A DNA stretch of 64,000 nt from Actinostola sp. cb2023. Its lineage: Eukaryota; Cnidaria; Anthozoa; Actiniaria; Actinostolidae. The position numbers and the translations under genes were made by a program. The stretch is taken from assembly GCA_033675265.1 (NCBI GenBank), contig JAUJYZ010001432.1, positions 310,001 to 374,000 of the forward strand, written 5' to 3'. Under the pieces are notes generated by a model, which saw nothing but the letters and a program-made list of their open reading frames with translations, ran no database searches and was not told the origin of the DNA. Below are positions 24,279 through 35,374 of this stretch, one piece after another (the first letter of the stretch is position 1; the number at the start of each line of letters is the position of its first letter).

Positions 24279-24959
24279 TCACATAGTATAATTATAATGG
24301 ACATACTTTGCATAACGCGATCTGAATTGTTGTACTTTTATTGTCACCATAACATCATTATGCTTGTGTACATTAGTTAGATCGATAACTTTCTCTAGTC
24401 TATCACAATCATCAAGAGTATTTACCATGTCTTCTACTGAATACATGAAATTCCATACACAGCACATACCGAGATAGACGATCGCATGTACAACAATATT
24501 GTAAACATTGATTTTACAAGCATTTAACACAATAAAAACAAACAAAGAAATCAGGATATTTAGTTTTAGAGTTACATACATTAAATAACTACTTTTCCAA
24601 CTGCTGTGTCGACTATTCTTCGCTTCATCCAATATGATGACTTGCATGTTGTTGTCTGTCTTGCCGTTCAAGTTCTGCTCATCAAGAATTTTTCCTTCCT
24701 CAGCATCATAGTAGTTCGTTTCAGCTTCAGAGTTCGTTGGTAACTCAATAGTCATTGTTTTATCATCTTGTTTGTATTTTGTGCTCACAGTTTGCTCATT
24801 TGATATCTCATAAGTCTCGTAAGAATCTCGTTTGAACTTCAGTGATTTCACTCTAACTTCAAGACCATGGAACGACCTGTTCCGAAAATGCTCTACGTCT
24901 TTTAGTGTAGGTCTACCGTGGACCGCGTGTGTATTTGTGTGTGAGAGCGTATTAGACAT
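24279..24959 (-). CDS. Hypothetical two-helix membrane protein, copy 1
   Basis: 226 residues, starting ATG at 24,959 (MSNTLSHT). I do not recognise the family. Residues 1-125 are polar and charged with no signal peptide. Residues about 129-149 ([16 protein letters not shown]) and 152-174 ([16 protein letters not shown]) look like two membrane helices, followed by an acidic then basic tail. Composition is protein-like and the frame is long for this AT-rich DNA, but there is no homology support. An NRF-1-type palindrome GCGCATGCGC lies 114 bp upstream at 25,073-25,082. It may be one exon, a single-exon orphan gene or a chance frame. The duplicate at 30,055-30,735 encodes the same protein. Confidence 0.4.
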   Translation of the reverse strand: MSNTLSHTNTHAVHGRPTLKDVEHFRNRSFHGLEVRVKSLKFKRDSYETYEISNEQTVSTKYKQDDKTMTIELPTNSEAETNYYDAEEGKILDEQNLNGKTDNNMQVIILDEAKNSRHSSWKSSYLMYVTLKLNILISLFVFIVLNACKINVYNIVVHAIVYLGMCCVWNFMYSVEDMVNTLDDCDRLEKVIDLTNVHKHNDVMVTIKVQQFRSRYAKYVHYNYTM

Positions 24960-25072
24960 ACTTCGTTCTAAGTTTTTTTTTCACACAATATAAAGACATA
25001 ACCTTTTCCTGTGTGCTTATAGTTATAGTGGAAGATTCTGTACACGTGTCACGTCTTCGATGTATCACAGTG

Positions 25073-25082
25073 GCGCATGCGC
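25073..25082. promoter_or_regulatory. NRF-1-like palindrome upstream of the membrane-protein ORF
   Basis: GCGCATGCGC matches the core of the NRF-1 site found in many animal promoters. The surrounding 100 bp resembles repeats at about 5,690-5,800 and 13,855-13,950, where the palindrome is degraded (GAGCACATGCACA, GAGCGCATACGCA). The site may therefore be repeat-derived. Duplicate at 30,850-30,859. Confidence 0.35.
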
Positions 25083-25764
25083 ATTAGAGGCTGTTTTCAC
25101 GTTTGACGACTAAGAACGAAGAACGGCCTGCAGATTTAGACTAATTAATGCAAGAATGGTATTATAACTAAATGGTACTAAATCAGTCTAAATACATGTA
25201 TAACAATGAACTATTATGTACTCTTGCATGACAACAATTGTTTAACACCAGCGAAATTATATCATCCCCATGATTGAATAGAAACAAAGACGATCTATTG
25301 AATCAACTCAGGCTTCTTAATAAAGCTAATCTGTTGCAAATGTGCAACCTAAAAACTTATTTCTATCTTCATACAAAAGTGATTTTAGCCAATTATTGCA
25401 CATTTCACTGTTAGTGTTATAGTTGCAGAATTCCCTCGCAAACGTTTGAGTTTAGATTCTCAGTTTAGCTGCACTAGGCCTCAAAGGTTCAAACCCTGTT
25501 TGTGGTTGGTGTGAATAATACATCACAAATGTGATCTGGTTTAGCTCAAACTCGATTAGCTTGTTTACCTAGTCGTTAATGTACCATCATCACCTACAAC
25601 AAAAGAAAAGGCAAAGGAAATTTTCTCGGAAATCATTATAAATAATCTAAAGGAAGATACTGCATTGCGAAGAGTAAACAAAATACATTGGTTCAATTTG
25701 TAAGTTTAGTTATATGTTTGGGCTTGATGCGATCAGACCCCTCAGTAATCATATGAGACTGAAT

Positions 25765-25950
25765 GTGGCATACAGTTTGAATAGAAAGTAAAAGCAAGAA
25801 GATCTGTGTTGAGCCTCATGATATCTGGATATTAAAGCTATAATACAGTAATTATTGTCTGCAGCAATAGTTACTGTATTGTAGCCAAAATATCCAATTT
25901 TCATGTTGACTAACACACATCTTTTGGTTTTTCTAATATAAGACAAACTA
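25765..25950. mobile_element. ~185 bp hairpin element, family member 4
   Basis: The best preserved arms of the family: GTTTGAATAGAAAGTAAAAG pairs with the right end, centre CTGCAGCAATAGTTACTG near 25,865. Duplicated in unit 2 at about 31,540-31,730. Confidence 0.75.
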
Positions 25951-26269
25951 ATAATGAACTTGTGAGCTACTATTGCCACATTCAGCTTTTAACATATCTC
26001 TTTTCCAAGTTCAAGAATGACAACAGATCCAAATAAGAGTCTAAAATATCTCTAGGTCAAATGCCAGAATGCTGTTGGGACATCTTATAATAAAACTTGA
26101 TTTCAATTCGAATTTCAGATAGCTAGTACATGCTATTATATCTGGATCATGAGATTAGTGTGGATTCCGTCTCAAGAATGCATAAAATTTATATCCAAAA
26201 TGCAAGCAAATAACATTCCTTTCACTTCAACATGCATTATTCTCTAATAATCAAACTCTAACTCTCTAT

Positions 26270-26769
26270 TCTCACTGGGACCTTCACGCACGATGCCAAA
26301 AATATCGCAGTATTCTCGCAACCCTCGAGAGGAATGCGTCCCAGAGGACTACATATCACATCCCCGCGTGCTCAGATTGGTATAAATAACATGATTTACG
26401 GCCGGATAACCTTCTTCGAATCATTTCGCTGGGAGACGCCACACCGACGTTTGCTCGACGCTTTAGTTCTAGTCCAGATTCATCGCTGCGCTGCTCATCA
26501 TGGCGCAAGTGCCTCAAAGCGTTCCTCGAGCTCAAGTTTTAGGTGCTGTTAATCCACCAGCACCACAAGTACAGGTCGTAAACCCACCGGCAGCACAAGT
26601 ACAGGCCGTAAATCCACCCGTAAACCCACCAGCAGCACAAGTACAGGTCGTAAATCCACCGGCAGCACCAGTACAGGCCGTAAACCTACCGGCAGCGCCG
26701 CCAGTACAGGCCGTTAATCCACCAGCAGCACAAGTACAGGCCGTAAATCCACCCGTAAACCCACCAGCA
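26270..26769 (+). pseudogene. Truncated 5' end of the Ngaro element (A1 plus part of exon 1)
   Basis: Identical in layout to 32,047-32,546: A1 repeat, TATAAATA at 26,381-26,388, ATG at 26,500 and the proline-rich repeats. It stops at 26,769, where it joins the Mutator-like fragment with ~1 bp of overlap. The splice donor and everything downstream are lost. The frame 26,500-26,835 runs on for ~22 residues into the foreign DNA. It is a duplication by-product that retains a promoter. Confidence 0.9.
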
Positions 26770-27862
26770 TGTATTTCTTTTGAATCTTTCGCCTTCGTAA
26801 GCACCTCGATTGGCACCGCCTTTCAGCTAGCCTAACGGAATATTAGATTTACGATCGACATATGTTCTTTGAATAACCATCACTCTTCGACACTTCGAGA
26901 TACACATAAGCTTAGATAAACTGGATTTTTCTCTGTGCTTAGATATTTTAATATTGCAGATCGAGGCGACATGTTGAAAATAACATGTCAATGAAACCGT
27001 TGAAAAATGTTAATTTTTGTTTTGAACGGAAGTTGGGACACCGGGTTGTTTTGACAACTCAATTTTCATTGGATATATTTCATTTCCGGAATCTTGCGAG
27101 TGCGTAGTTTCTAAAATGGAATAGCCAATCAAATTGTCTCAAAAATGGATTATGCCAGAGCCTACGTTCTTCGCCGCTGGTCGAAAGTAACGCAGGCTCT
27201 GGGGACGAGATTGCGCGCGTCAATGTGGACAGTCTTCTTCTGACCATAATAAGAATGCTCTATTTTTTTTATTTTTTTATTTTCAAGATTCGCCCATAAG
27301 GCAGGTGTTGTACAATAGGACACGAAGTCCCCTTTAAAATACAAATACACCACGTCCCACCCAATAAGAAGATTACCCAGTATAACCGACCCCTGATGAA
27401 TTCCCAATATGAAAAAAATAATTAAAATTTAAAAATAATATAAAAAATATAAACCTATGAGCTACAGTTTGTTGAAGGTAATGATGGTACATCAACAACT
27501 ACGTAAACAAGCTATTCGAGTTTAACTTTTGTACTCTATGCAACAGAGTCTCGCCAAATTATTTTACTGTGTTAAACAAATAATTAGCATCAATTGATTG
27601 TCAATAGTGCACACTAGATATTGAAGAAATAGAAAACACGCGCCTGTTATGTGCAGTTCAGGGCACTAGTAATGAGCTGCAGGTATAGAGCACAAGGGGA
27701 ATGATCAGAACCGAGTGTTCTGGTCGACTGCACATAGCACAGCAGACAAGTTTTATATTTCTTTTATAATAAAAAAAATCATAATCATAACAATAATAAT
27801 AATAAACTCTTTATTTCACGAGCACTAAATAGGCAGAAGGCTAATTAATAAACTTGTGGCCC

Positions 27863-28210
27863 TCAGCTAAAAAAAATACAATCACGAATACCAGCAGCAA
27901 TACAACCCACTGTTAAAATGAATGACATGTAGTGTTCTGATGTCAATGATTCAAAAGCTCTTTCTAGGACCATACAGTAATGATATCCCTCGATTGTAGT
28001 CTTGCCATGTGCATTACCAGTGTAGCTTTCACTGTATTCAAGCTGGCAATTTTCCTCTAATACTGTAAGCATTGTTGGCAATTCTGTTAGCATCAAAAAT
28101 GACTGCCTGGCTAATTGTGACAAACTAGAAGATAGTTGATTCCCAATATTCATTATTTGTATCAAGTCATCAGGCCCGCTTATGTTAAGGGAGGCTCTTG
28201 TAGGCTGGTA
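27863..28210 (-). pseudogene. Transposon-type cysteine-protease-like domain fragment, copy 2
   Basis: Duplicate of 22,090-22,437 with the same frame, same missing N-terminal part and same early end. I see no difference in the translated sequence. Confidence 0.35.
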
Positions 28211-28663
28211 TCAGGTCTTTATTCAAGCTCTGGCTGGCTAGGACTAATTACAAGTTGAGGTGCGGTCACCTTTATAGTGATGCTCACTAACTGTCTATCA
28301 TTATATCAATGTCAGTTTGATCTAGGTTCGTGATTGGCTATATACTATGTGGGTTCTAGATTACAATTATCAAATACGCATTTGGATCGTACAAGTAATC
28401 TAAAGATTCTATATAGTTAACTTCTGAAACACTGCAACAAAGTTACACTGTTGGATAGTGAAAATTATAAGTTATCTGATTATGTCAAAACATTGTAAGT
28501 GGAAAATAGGAATAAGAAGTTCAGACGAAGTATAGTGTCTTGGGGTGTGGTAGATAATTGTGTGTGGATCGATACCAAAATAGGAGGAGACTAAATGATA
28601 AGAAAATAAGAAATTGCATGATCTAGAATACAATCTGGTTCTAGAGATAATGGAACTAAAGTC

Positions 28664-29354
28664 TTAAGGTACCAGGGGACCTTCGTGACACTGTTCACTG
28701 AAAGCCGCGTAGCGCGCTAACCACTCGTCCATCATGTATAAAAGTATACATTTTCTTAAAGCTGAATAAATGCAGATTCTAAATATGTTGGAGATGATTT
28801 CCTATTTTGTAAATATTTTTTGTTATTGCACATTTTAGAAAATTCGACCGGCCTTGTTCAAAGATAATTTTGCACGCGGGAATTCAATCGATTTTTAAAC
28901 GGAAATTGCCATTGTAATGAGCACACGTTTTAAAAAATCGTGTCTCCGATTTCCGATAAACGCTTTTGTTGAGGAGATATTTGCTGTCAAAGTTCATTAA
29001 TATGTTTTTAAGCGATTTACACATAAATCATCAAATAACTTTTAAACGAGGCAACGTATCCAAAATCGGAGACACGGTTTATTAGAACAAAGTTTACTCA
29101 TTACAATGGCACTTTCCGTTTAGAAATCGATTGAATTCCCGCGTGCAAAATTCTGTTTGAACAAGGCCGGTCGAATTTTCTAAAATGTGCAATAACAAAA
29201 AATATTTACAAAATAGGAAATCATCTCCAGCATATTTAGAATCTGCATTTATTCAGCTTTAAGAAAATGTATACTTTTATACATGTTGGACGAGTGGTTA
29301 GTGTGCTACGCGGCTTTCAGTGAACAGTGTCACGAAGGTCCCCTGGTACCTTAA
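28664..29354. mobile_element. TTAA-flanked foldback element, copy 2
   Basis: Duplicate of 22,890-23,580, with both TTAA flanks retained. Confidence 0.85.
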
Positions 29355-30054
29355 TGGTATTGACTTAGCTTATCTAGAAGTGTTTTGAGAATATACAGCA
29401 ATTAATAGTATCGGTAAAATCAGTGATTCTGTTGTGTAACACTTATTCATTTCATATTATAGCCTCAAAGCACATAAACTCATTGCAACACATTGTTGTC
29501 CAGCATTTTGTCCAAAAACAGCAACATTCCCTTGACTATATGGCGCTTTTATTGTTTTAATCAACATAATGTACTATATCAGGACCAGGGGTTTTCTCTA
29601 TATCAGTACAAAGCTTGTACTAACTTGGTACAATTACCTCTATGAGCTAGACTCTTGTACAGACTTAGTGGTATAAAATTATATGAAAACGGTTGCAAAT
29701 ATTTATTGAGGCCCTTGAACTTTCCATGTGTATTTGTTGAACTTTCCATGTGTATTTGTAGTAGAATATATTTTGTAACAGACTTGATCAATGACCCTTT
29801 TCGTGCTTTACAAATTGGTTTTCTTCTCACTTTATTTACAAACCTGATACGAATTTTGTTCCTTTTCTTGCGACTCGTTGTATATTTAATAAAACGATGA
29901 ATTTTCTATGACTCTGGTGTGTTTTTACGTATACATAAAATAATATATATAAAAAAAAACAAATCTCTGTAGTTTTCTGCTTTTCTGGGAGAGACGTTTC
30001 AACTTTTTCACAGGTATTCTGCTTGGTTCACGTTCACGTCTAGAGCCATGACAT

Positions 30055-30735
30055 TCACATAGTATAATTATAATGGACATACTTTGCATAACGCGATCTG
30101 AATTGTTGTACTTTTATTGTCACCATAACATCATTATGCTTGTGTACATTAGTTAGATCGATAACTTTCTCTAGTCTATCACAATCATCAAGAGTATTTA
30201 CCATGTCTTCTACTGAATACATGAAATTCCATACACAGCACATACCGAGATAGACGATCGCATGTACAACAATATTGTAAACATTGATTTTACAAGCATT
30301 TAACACAATAAAAACAAACAAAGAAATCAGGATATTTAGTTTTAGAGTTACATACATTAAATAACTACTTTTCCAACTGCTGTGTCGACTATTCTTCGCT
30401 TCATCCAATATGATGACTTGCATGTTGTTGTCTGTCTTGCCGTTCAAGTTCTGCTCATCAAGAATTTTTCCTTCCTCAGCATCATAGTAGTTCGTTTCAG
30501 CTTCAGAGTTCGTTGGTAACTCAATAGTCATTGTTTTATCATCTTGTTTGTATTTTGTGCTCACAGTTTGCTCATTTGATATCTCATAAGTCTCGTAAGA
30601 ATCTCGTTTGAACTTCAGTGATTTCACTCTAACTTCAAGACCATGGAACGACCTGTTCCGAAAATGCTCTACGTCTTTTAGTGTAGGTCTACCGTGGACC
30701 GCGTGTGTATTTGTGTGTGAGAGCGTATTAGACAT
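30055..30735 (-). CDS. Hypothetical two-helix membrane protein, copy 2
   Basis: Same 226-residue protein as 24,279-24,959. A run of ten T here, against nine in unit 1, lets the frame stay open upstream to 30,822 (255 residues). The internal ATG at 30,735 is the shared and more plausible start, because the upstream extension depends on a homopolymer length. Identical protein sequences could mean selection, recency or an assembly duplicate. Confidence 0.4.
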   Translation of the reverse strand: MSNTLSHTNTHAVHGRPTLKDVEHFRNRSFHGLEVRVKSLKFKRDSYETYEISNEQTVSTKYKQDDKTMTIELPTNSEAETNYYDAEEGKILDEQNLNGKTDNNMQVIILDEAKNSRHSSWKSSYLMYVTLKLNILISLFVFIVLNACKINVYNIVVHAIVYLGMCCVWNFMYSVEDMVNTLDDCDRLEKVIDLTNVHKHNDVMVTIKVQQFRSRYAKYVHYNYTM

Positions 30736-31539
30736 ACTTCGTTCTAAGTTTTTTTTTTCACACAATATAAAGACATAACCTTTTCCTGTGTGCTTATAGT
30801 TATAGTGGAAGATTCTGTACACGTGTCACGTCTTCGATGTATCACAGTGGCGCATGCGCATTAGAGGCTGTTTTCACGTTTGACGACTAAGAACGAAGAA
30901 CGGCCTGCAGATTTAGACTAATTAATGCAAGAATGGTATTATAACTAAATGGTACTAAATCAGTCTAAATACATGTATAACAATGAACTATTATGTACTC
31001 TTGCATGACAACAATTGTTTAACACCAGCGAAATTATATCATCCCCATGATTGAATAGAAACAAAGACGATCTATTGAATCAACTCAGGCTTCTTAATAA
31101 AGCTAATCTGTTGCAAATGTGCAACCTAAAAACTTATTTCTATCTTCATACAAAAGTGATTTTAGCCAATTATTGCACATTTCACTGTTAGTGTTATAGT
31201 TGCAGAATTCCCTCGCAAACGTTTGAGTTTAGATTCTCAGTTTAGCTGCACTAGGCCTCAAAGGTTCAAACCCTGTTTGTGGTTGGTGTGAATAATACAT
31301 CACAAATGTGATCTGGTTTAGCTCAAACTCGATTAGCTTGTTTACCTAGTCGTTAATGTACCATCATCACCTACAACAAAAGAAAAGGCAAAGGAAATTT
31401 TCTCGGAAATCATTATAAATAATCTAAAGGAAGATACTGCATTGCGAAGAGTAAACAAAATACATTGGTTCAATTTGTAAGTTTAGTTATATGTTTGGGC
31501 TTGATGCGATCAGACCCCTCAGTAATCATATGAGACTGA

Positions 31540-31730
31540 ATGTGGCATACAGTTTGAATAGAAAGTAAAAGCAAGAAGATCTGTGTTGAGCCTCATGATA
31601 TCTGGATATTAAAGCTATAATACAGTAATTATTGTCTGCAGCAATAGTTACTGTATTGTAGCCAAAATATCCAATTTTCATGTTGACTAACACACATCTT
31701 TTGGTTTTTCTAATATAAGACAAACTAATA
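31540..31730. mobile_element. ~185 bp hairpin element, family member 5
   Basis: Copy of 25,765-25,950 inside duplication unit 2. Confidence 0.75.
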
Positions 31731-32046
31731 ATGAACTTGTGAGCTACTATTGCCACATTCAGCTTTTAACATATCTCTTTTCCAAGTTCAAGAATGACAA
31801 CAGATCCAAATAAGAGTCTAAAATATCTCTAGGTCAAATGCCAGAATGCTGTTGGGACATCTTATAATAAAACTTGATTTCAATTCGAATTTCAGATAGC
31901 TAGTACATGCTATTATATCTGGATCATGAGATTAGTGTGGATTCCGTCTCAAGAATGCATAAAATTTATATCCAAAATGCAAGCAAATAACATTCCTTTC
32001 ACTTCAACATGCATTATTCTCTAATAATCAAACTCTAACTCTCTAT

Positions 32047-32219
32047 TCTCACTGGGACCTTCACGCACGATGCCAAAAATATCGCAGTATTCTCGCAACC
32101 CTCGAGAGGAATGCGTCCCAGAGGACTACATATCACATCCCCGCGTGCTCAGATTGGTATAAATAACATGATTTACGGCCGGATAACCTTCTTCGAATCA
32201 TTTCGCTGGGAGACGCCAC
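32047..32219 (+). repeat. Ngaro split direct repeat A1
   Basis: Starts TCTCACTGGGACC and ends GGGAGACGCCAC. Matches A2 at 39,336-39,510 apart from a 2 bp indel (CTTCACGC against CTTCAAACGC) near position 20. It contains the TATA box. Confidence 0.93.
32158..32165 (+). promoter_or_regulatory. TATA box of the Ngaro element
   Basis: TATAAATA, 119 bp before the exon 1 ATG. Transcription would start near 32,190, still inside A1. The same box is present in A2 (39,449-39,456) and in the truncated copy (26,381-26,388). In A2 it could drive transcription into the right flank. Confidence 0.65.
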
Positions 32220-32276
32220 ACCGACGTTTGCTCGACGCTTTAGTTCTAGTCCAGATTCATCGCTGCGCTGCTCATC

Positions 32277-32615
32277 ATGGCGCAAGTGCCTCAAAGCGTT
32301 CCTCGAGCTCAAGTTTTAGGTGCTGTTAATCCACCAGCACCACAAGTACAGGTCGTAAACCCACCGGCAGCACAAGTACAGGCCGTAAATCCACCCGTAA
32401 ACCCACCAGCAGCACAAGTACAGGTCGTAAATCCACCGGCAGCACCAGTACAGGCCGTAAACCTACCGGCAGCGCCGCCAGTACAGGCCGTTAATCCACC
32501 AGCAGCACAAGTACAGGCCGTAAATCCACCCGTAAACCCACCAGCAGCACAAGTACAGGCCGTGAATCCACCAGCAGCACCAGTACAGGCCGTAAACCCA
32601 CCTAACGGCAATGCG
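32277..32615 (+). CDS. Ngaro exon 1: proline-rich leader with the only good ATG
   Basis: The ATG at 32,277 (CATCATGG context) opens 113 residues before a phase-0 splice donor, GCG|GTGAGT, at 32,616. The exon encodes repeats such as VNPPAAQVQAVNPP, from a ~33 bp DNA repeat. It is low-complexity and probably disordered, with no known fold. If unspliced, the frame would run on to a stop at 32,718. GTGAGT matches the donor consensus exactly. It probably supplies the start codon to one or more downstream frames, none of which has a well-placed ATG. The 5' end of this exon is duplicated in the truncated copy. Confidence 0.6.
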
Positions 32616-32999
32616 GTGAGTAGCATGTTACTAGACATTGCAGGCGCCTGCCATAGCACATTTCAGGCCGTTAGGTTCGATATTTGTCTCCCACGGTCCG
32701 AAAAAGTTGTCACAACTTAGGTAGTTTATGTTTTATTACGACGAGAAACTACACTTTTAAAAGTAGGTAACTGTGTCACAAAATAGTAATAATTTTCTAT
32801 TTTAGAGTTTTCTATAGATTTATGTCAACGTGTCTTAGAGCTTTCCTATGTCACTGTTGGCTCATTAAGCGCTAGGCGTGTATGTATCGCTATGCAGATT
32901 TAGATTGTGTTCGTTGTACATTCACGTGGTTGAGTAACACGTGGTAGCTATGTAAGCAAATGTCGTTAGCTGCTAGGTTATAGCTTGTGGTGCGCAAAA

Positions 33000-34190
33000 A
33001 TCGTACGTGGAGGCGAATGTGTTCGCTAGAGTTTATATTTTTCTGGTGCACGTAATCCGTACGTGGAGGCGAAGGTGTTCGCTAGAGCATATATTTTTCT
33101 GGTGCACGTAAGTTATACGTGGAGGCGAATGTGTTCGCTAGAGTTTATATTTTTCTGGTGCACGTAATTCATACGTGGAGGCGAAAGTGTTCGCTAAAGT
33201 TTATATTTTTCTGGTGCACGTAAGTCATACGTGGAGGCGAATGTGTTCGCTAGAGTTTATATTTTTCTGGTGCACGTAATTCAGACGTGGAGGCGAAAGT
33301 GTTCGCTAGAGTTTATATCTTTCTGGTGCACGTAATTCGTACGTGGAGGCGAAGGTGTTCGCTAGAGTTTATATTTTTCTGCTGCACGTAATTCATACGG
33401 GGAGGCGAAAGTGTTCGCTAGAGTTTTATATCTTTCTGGTGCACGTAATTCGTACGTGGAGGCGAAGGTGTTCGCTAGAGTTTATATTTTTCTGGTGCAC
33501 GTAATTCATACGTGGAGGCGAAAGTGTTCGCTAGAGTTTTATATCTTCCGGGTGCACGTAATTCGTACGTGGAGGCGAAGGTGTTCGCTAGAGTTTATAT
33601 TTTTCTGGTGCACGTAATTCATACGTGGAGGCGAATGTGTTCGCTCGAGTTTATATTTTCTGGTGCACGTAACTCGTACGTGGAGGCGAATGGGTTCGCT
33701 AGAGTAATATTTTTCTGGTGGAAGTAATTCATACGTGGAGGAGAATGTGTTCGCTCGAGTTTATATTTTTCTGGTGCACGTAACTCGTACGTGGAGGCGA
33801 ATGGGTTCGCTAGAGTGATATTTTTCGGGTGCAAGTAATTCATACGGGGAGGGGAATGGGTTCGCTCGAGTATATATTTTTCTGGTGCACGTAACGCGTA
33901 CGTGGAGGCGAGTGTGTTCGCTAGAGTGATATTTTTCTGGTGCTAGTAATTCATACGGGGAGGCGAATGTGTTCGCTAGAGTTTATATATTTTTTCTGGT
34001 TCACGTAATTCGTACGTGGAAGCGAATGTGTTCGCGAAAGTTATAATTTTCTGGTGCACGTAATTCGTGCGTGGAGGCGAATGTGTTCGTAAAAGTTTAT
34101 AATTTTCTGGTGCACGTAATGCGTACGTGGACGCGAAGGTGTTCTCTAGAGTTTATGATTTTCTGGTTCACGTAATTCGTACTGAACTTG
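33000..34190. repeat. ~56 bp minisatellite, ~21 copies, inside the Ngaro intron
   Basis: The unit contains ACGTGGAGGCGAATGTGTTC, then GCTAGAGTTTATATTTTTC and TGGTGCACGTAATTC. Copies start about every 56 bp from 33,005 to 34,123 and diverge more towards the right end. The copies lack the unique spacers of a CRISPR array. Short frames here are artefacts of the repeat. Confidence 0.9.
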
Positions 34191-34296
34191 TTTGACCTTG
34201 AGGATAGAATGAGTAATTGCGGGTCTAGGGAAATACGTCATATTTACACGTGCTAGTTTTGACAGCCTCAAAATCTTGGTTTGCTTTTGTGGTGGT

Positions 34297-34315
34297 CACG
34301 TGATCTATGACGTCA
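34297..34315. promoter_or_regulatory. E-box plus CRE-type site pair
   Basis: CACGTG at 34,297-34,302 and TGACGTCA at 34,308-34,315, both perfect palindromes, 5 bp apart and ~210 bp before the gag exon. Such pairs bind bZIP and bHLH factors in animals. They may form an intronic enhancer or second promoter. Sequence only; no activity is implied. Confidence 0.4.
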
Positions 34316-34525
34316 TATTCGAGAAAAGCGCTAATTCGTGGTGGCGAGAGAGTTCATCCAAAGCGAAGAGGGAAACTCAAGCCGTCCCGAAGAACGGGTT
34401 TATTCGCGCTTTGGGCGGATTTGCGCATTAATTGTTGAAGTAGAGCGTCTCTTAATTATTTTCTAGTATTTGCTTGGACTTACGCTATCCCTTTTTTGTT
34501 TCTGTTTTTCCAAAAAATCACACAG

Positions 34526-35026
34526 GAGCTTAATGCGTTGTTGGAGACGGTAAAAGCACTGCAATCTACTGTCGCGGCGGATGGGGTAACCAGGGCGCTC
34601 TACGATGTGCGCCAGCTGGCAAGCCGCCCCGCCCCTTTGGTGGACACTATTGCACTCTTAGCGGCCCTAGAACACCTCGCTGATTCCGCGAGGGACGGCA
34701 ATCATAAAGACCGCGCAAAGTACGACGCGATCTTCAAACAGTGCCGCCCTCTGGCCAACAACCCTCGTCTGCCAGCCGTCGTCGTTCGTCTCCTAGGGGA
34801 CGAAGAGCAAAAACAGGTCGCGGCCCAAATTCAAAAGATCCTGAGGGGATCCCCTGCCCCAGCGAGCCAGATCACACACTCAATGGGAGGTATTGGGCCT
34901 TGGGAGTCAAGGGTCGGCCCAGTCTTCGGAGGACAAGGATACCGTCGCGGGCGTGGCCGCGGGAGTCCCTCTATGAGAGGCAGGTGTTTTACCTGCCGAG
35001 GATTCGGGCATTTCGCCGCTGAATGA
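34526..35026 (+). pseudogene. Ngaro gag-like exon with a zinc knuckle ended by TGA
   Basis: The frame after the acceptor starts ELNALLETVKALQS and holds a helical, alanine- and leucine-rich region, then a GRGRGS-rich basic linker. It ends in CFTCRGFGHFAAE, followed by TGA at 35,024. A CCHC knuckle (C-x2-C-x4-H-x4-C) needs its last cysteine exactly at the TGA position, so a Cys codon has probably mutated to stop, or the codon is read through. No ATG is near its start, so it depends on exon 1. The role would be nucleic-acid binding and particle assembly. Two AATAAA signals follow at 35,093 and 35,146. Confidence 0.65.
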
Positions 35027-35374
35027 AATGCCAGAAAATAGACTCTGTTTCAGTGTCGCTTGCATTGGTTCATTTTCTTAATATGGAATATAAATAAAGA
35101 TATACACGATATAGAGTGAATGATGTAACTTAGAATACCTGACTGAATAAAATTTGATACACCTCACTTTGCATGTAGCATTATGCATATATATTAGACC
35201 GTTGCAAGTCTCCTCGATGCGGTTATCTAATACCGTTCACTGCTCTGCCCTCGCGGCGGGGTATTTCGGGGTTGCTTTGCTTCGGGGTCTCTTCCTTCCA
35301 GTCTCGAGTAGGGTTTTTTCCCTTAGTGGTCTCATCCCCTATTTTATTTTAATTTTATTTTTCTGCGATCTTAG
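35027..35374 (+). other. Non-coding gap between gag and RT frames
   Basis: 348 bp without a plausible gene. CCAGAAAA occurs at 35,031 and again at 35,379, exactly 348 bp apart. This could be a target duplication around a ~340 bp insert, and leaving the insert out keeps gag and RT in the same frame. Equally, the right edge is a good splice acceptor: a T-rich tract then TTAG at 35,371-35,374, exactly where the RT frame opens. Two AATAAA hexamers sit inside (35,093 and 35,146). A 104-residue frame here (35,154-35,468) has no recognisable content. Confidence 0.55.

Larger units (their letters stand above)
20990..26769. repeat. 5.78 kb tandem duplication, unit 1
   Basis: This unit is repeated head-to-tail at 26,770-32,546. 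Differences seen are almost all small indels: a 4 bp CAAT in 21,345 against 27,121, homopolymer lengths near 21,486 and 24,970, and one extra G near 28,350. Substitutions are very rare by eye. The unit begins inside the Mutator-like element and ends inside exon 1 of the Ngaro element, so the duplication postdates both insertions. Alternatively it is an assembly artefact. Confidence 0.95.
26770..32546. repeat. 5.78 kb tandem duplication, unit 2
   Basis: Second copy of 20,990-26,769, 3 bp shorter overall. Its first 444 bp (26,770-27,213) are the right half of the Mutator-like element, with only the right target duplication (27,214-27,222). It ends at the point in Ngaro exon 1 where unit 1 was cut, then continues into the intact element. 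Confidence 0.95.
32616..34525 (+). other. Predicted intron in the gag-like gene
   Basis: Donor GTGAGT at 32,616; acceptor at 34,525 after a pyrimidine-rich tract (CCCTTTTTTGTTTCTG) and CACACAG. Both exons are phase 0, so splicing keeps the frame. The 1.9 kb intron is mostly the minisatellite at 33,000-34,190. The last 330 bp hold an E-box CACGTG (34,297) and a CRE-type TGACGTCA (34,308). Confidence 0.6.

Noticed and set aside
32309..32659. Antisense frame over the proline-rich exon (ACTCAAGGFT repeats)
   Set aside because: A mirror product of the 33 bp DNA repeat. The + strand has the ATG, TATA box and splice donor.
33000..34190. CRISPR-like regular array
   Set aside because: The units are contiguous diverged copies without unique spacers, in a eukaryotic retrotransposon intron.
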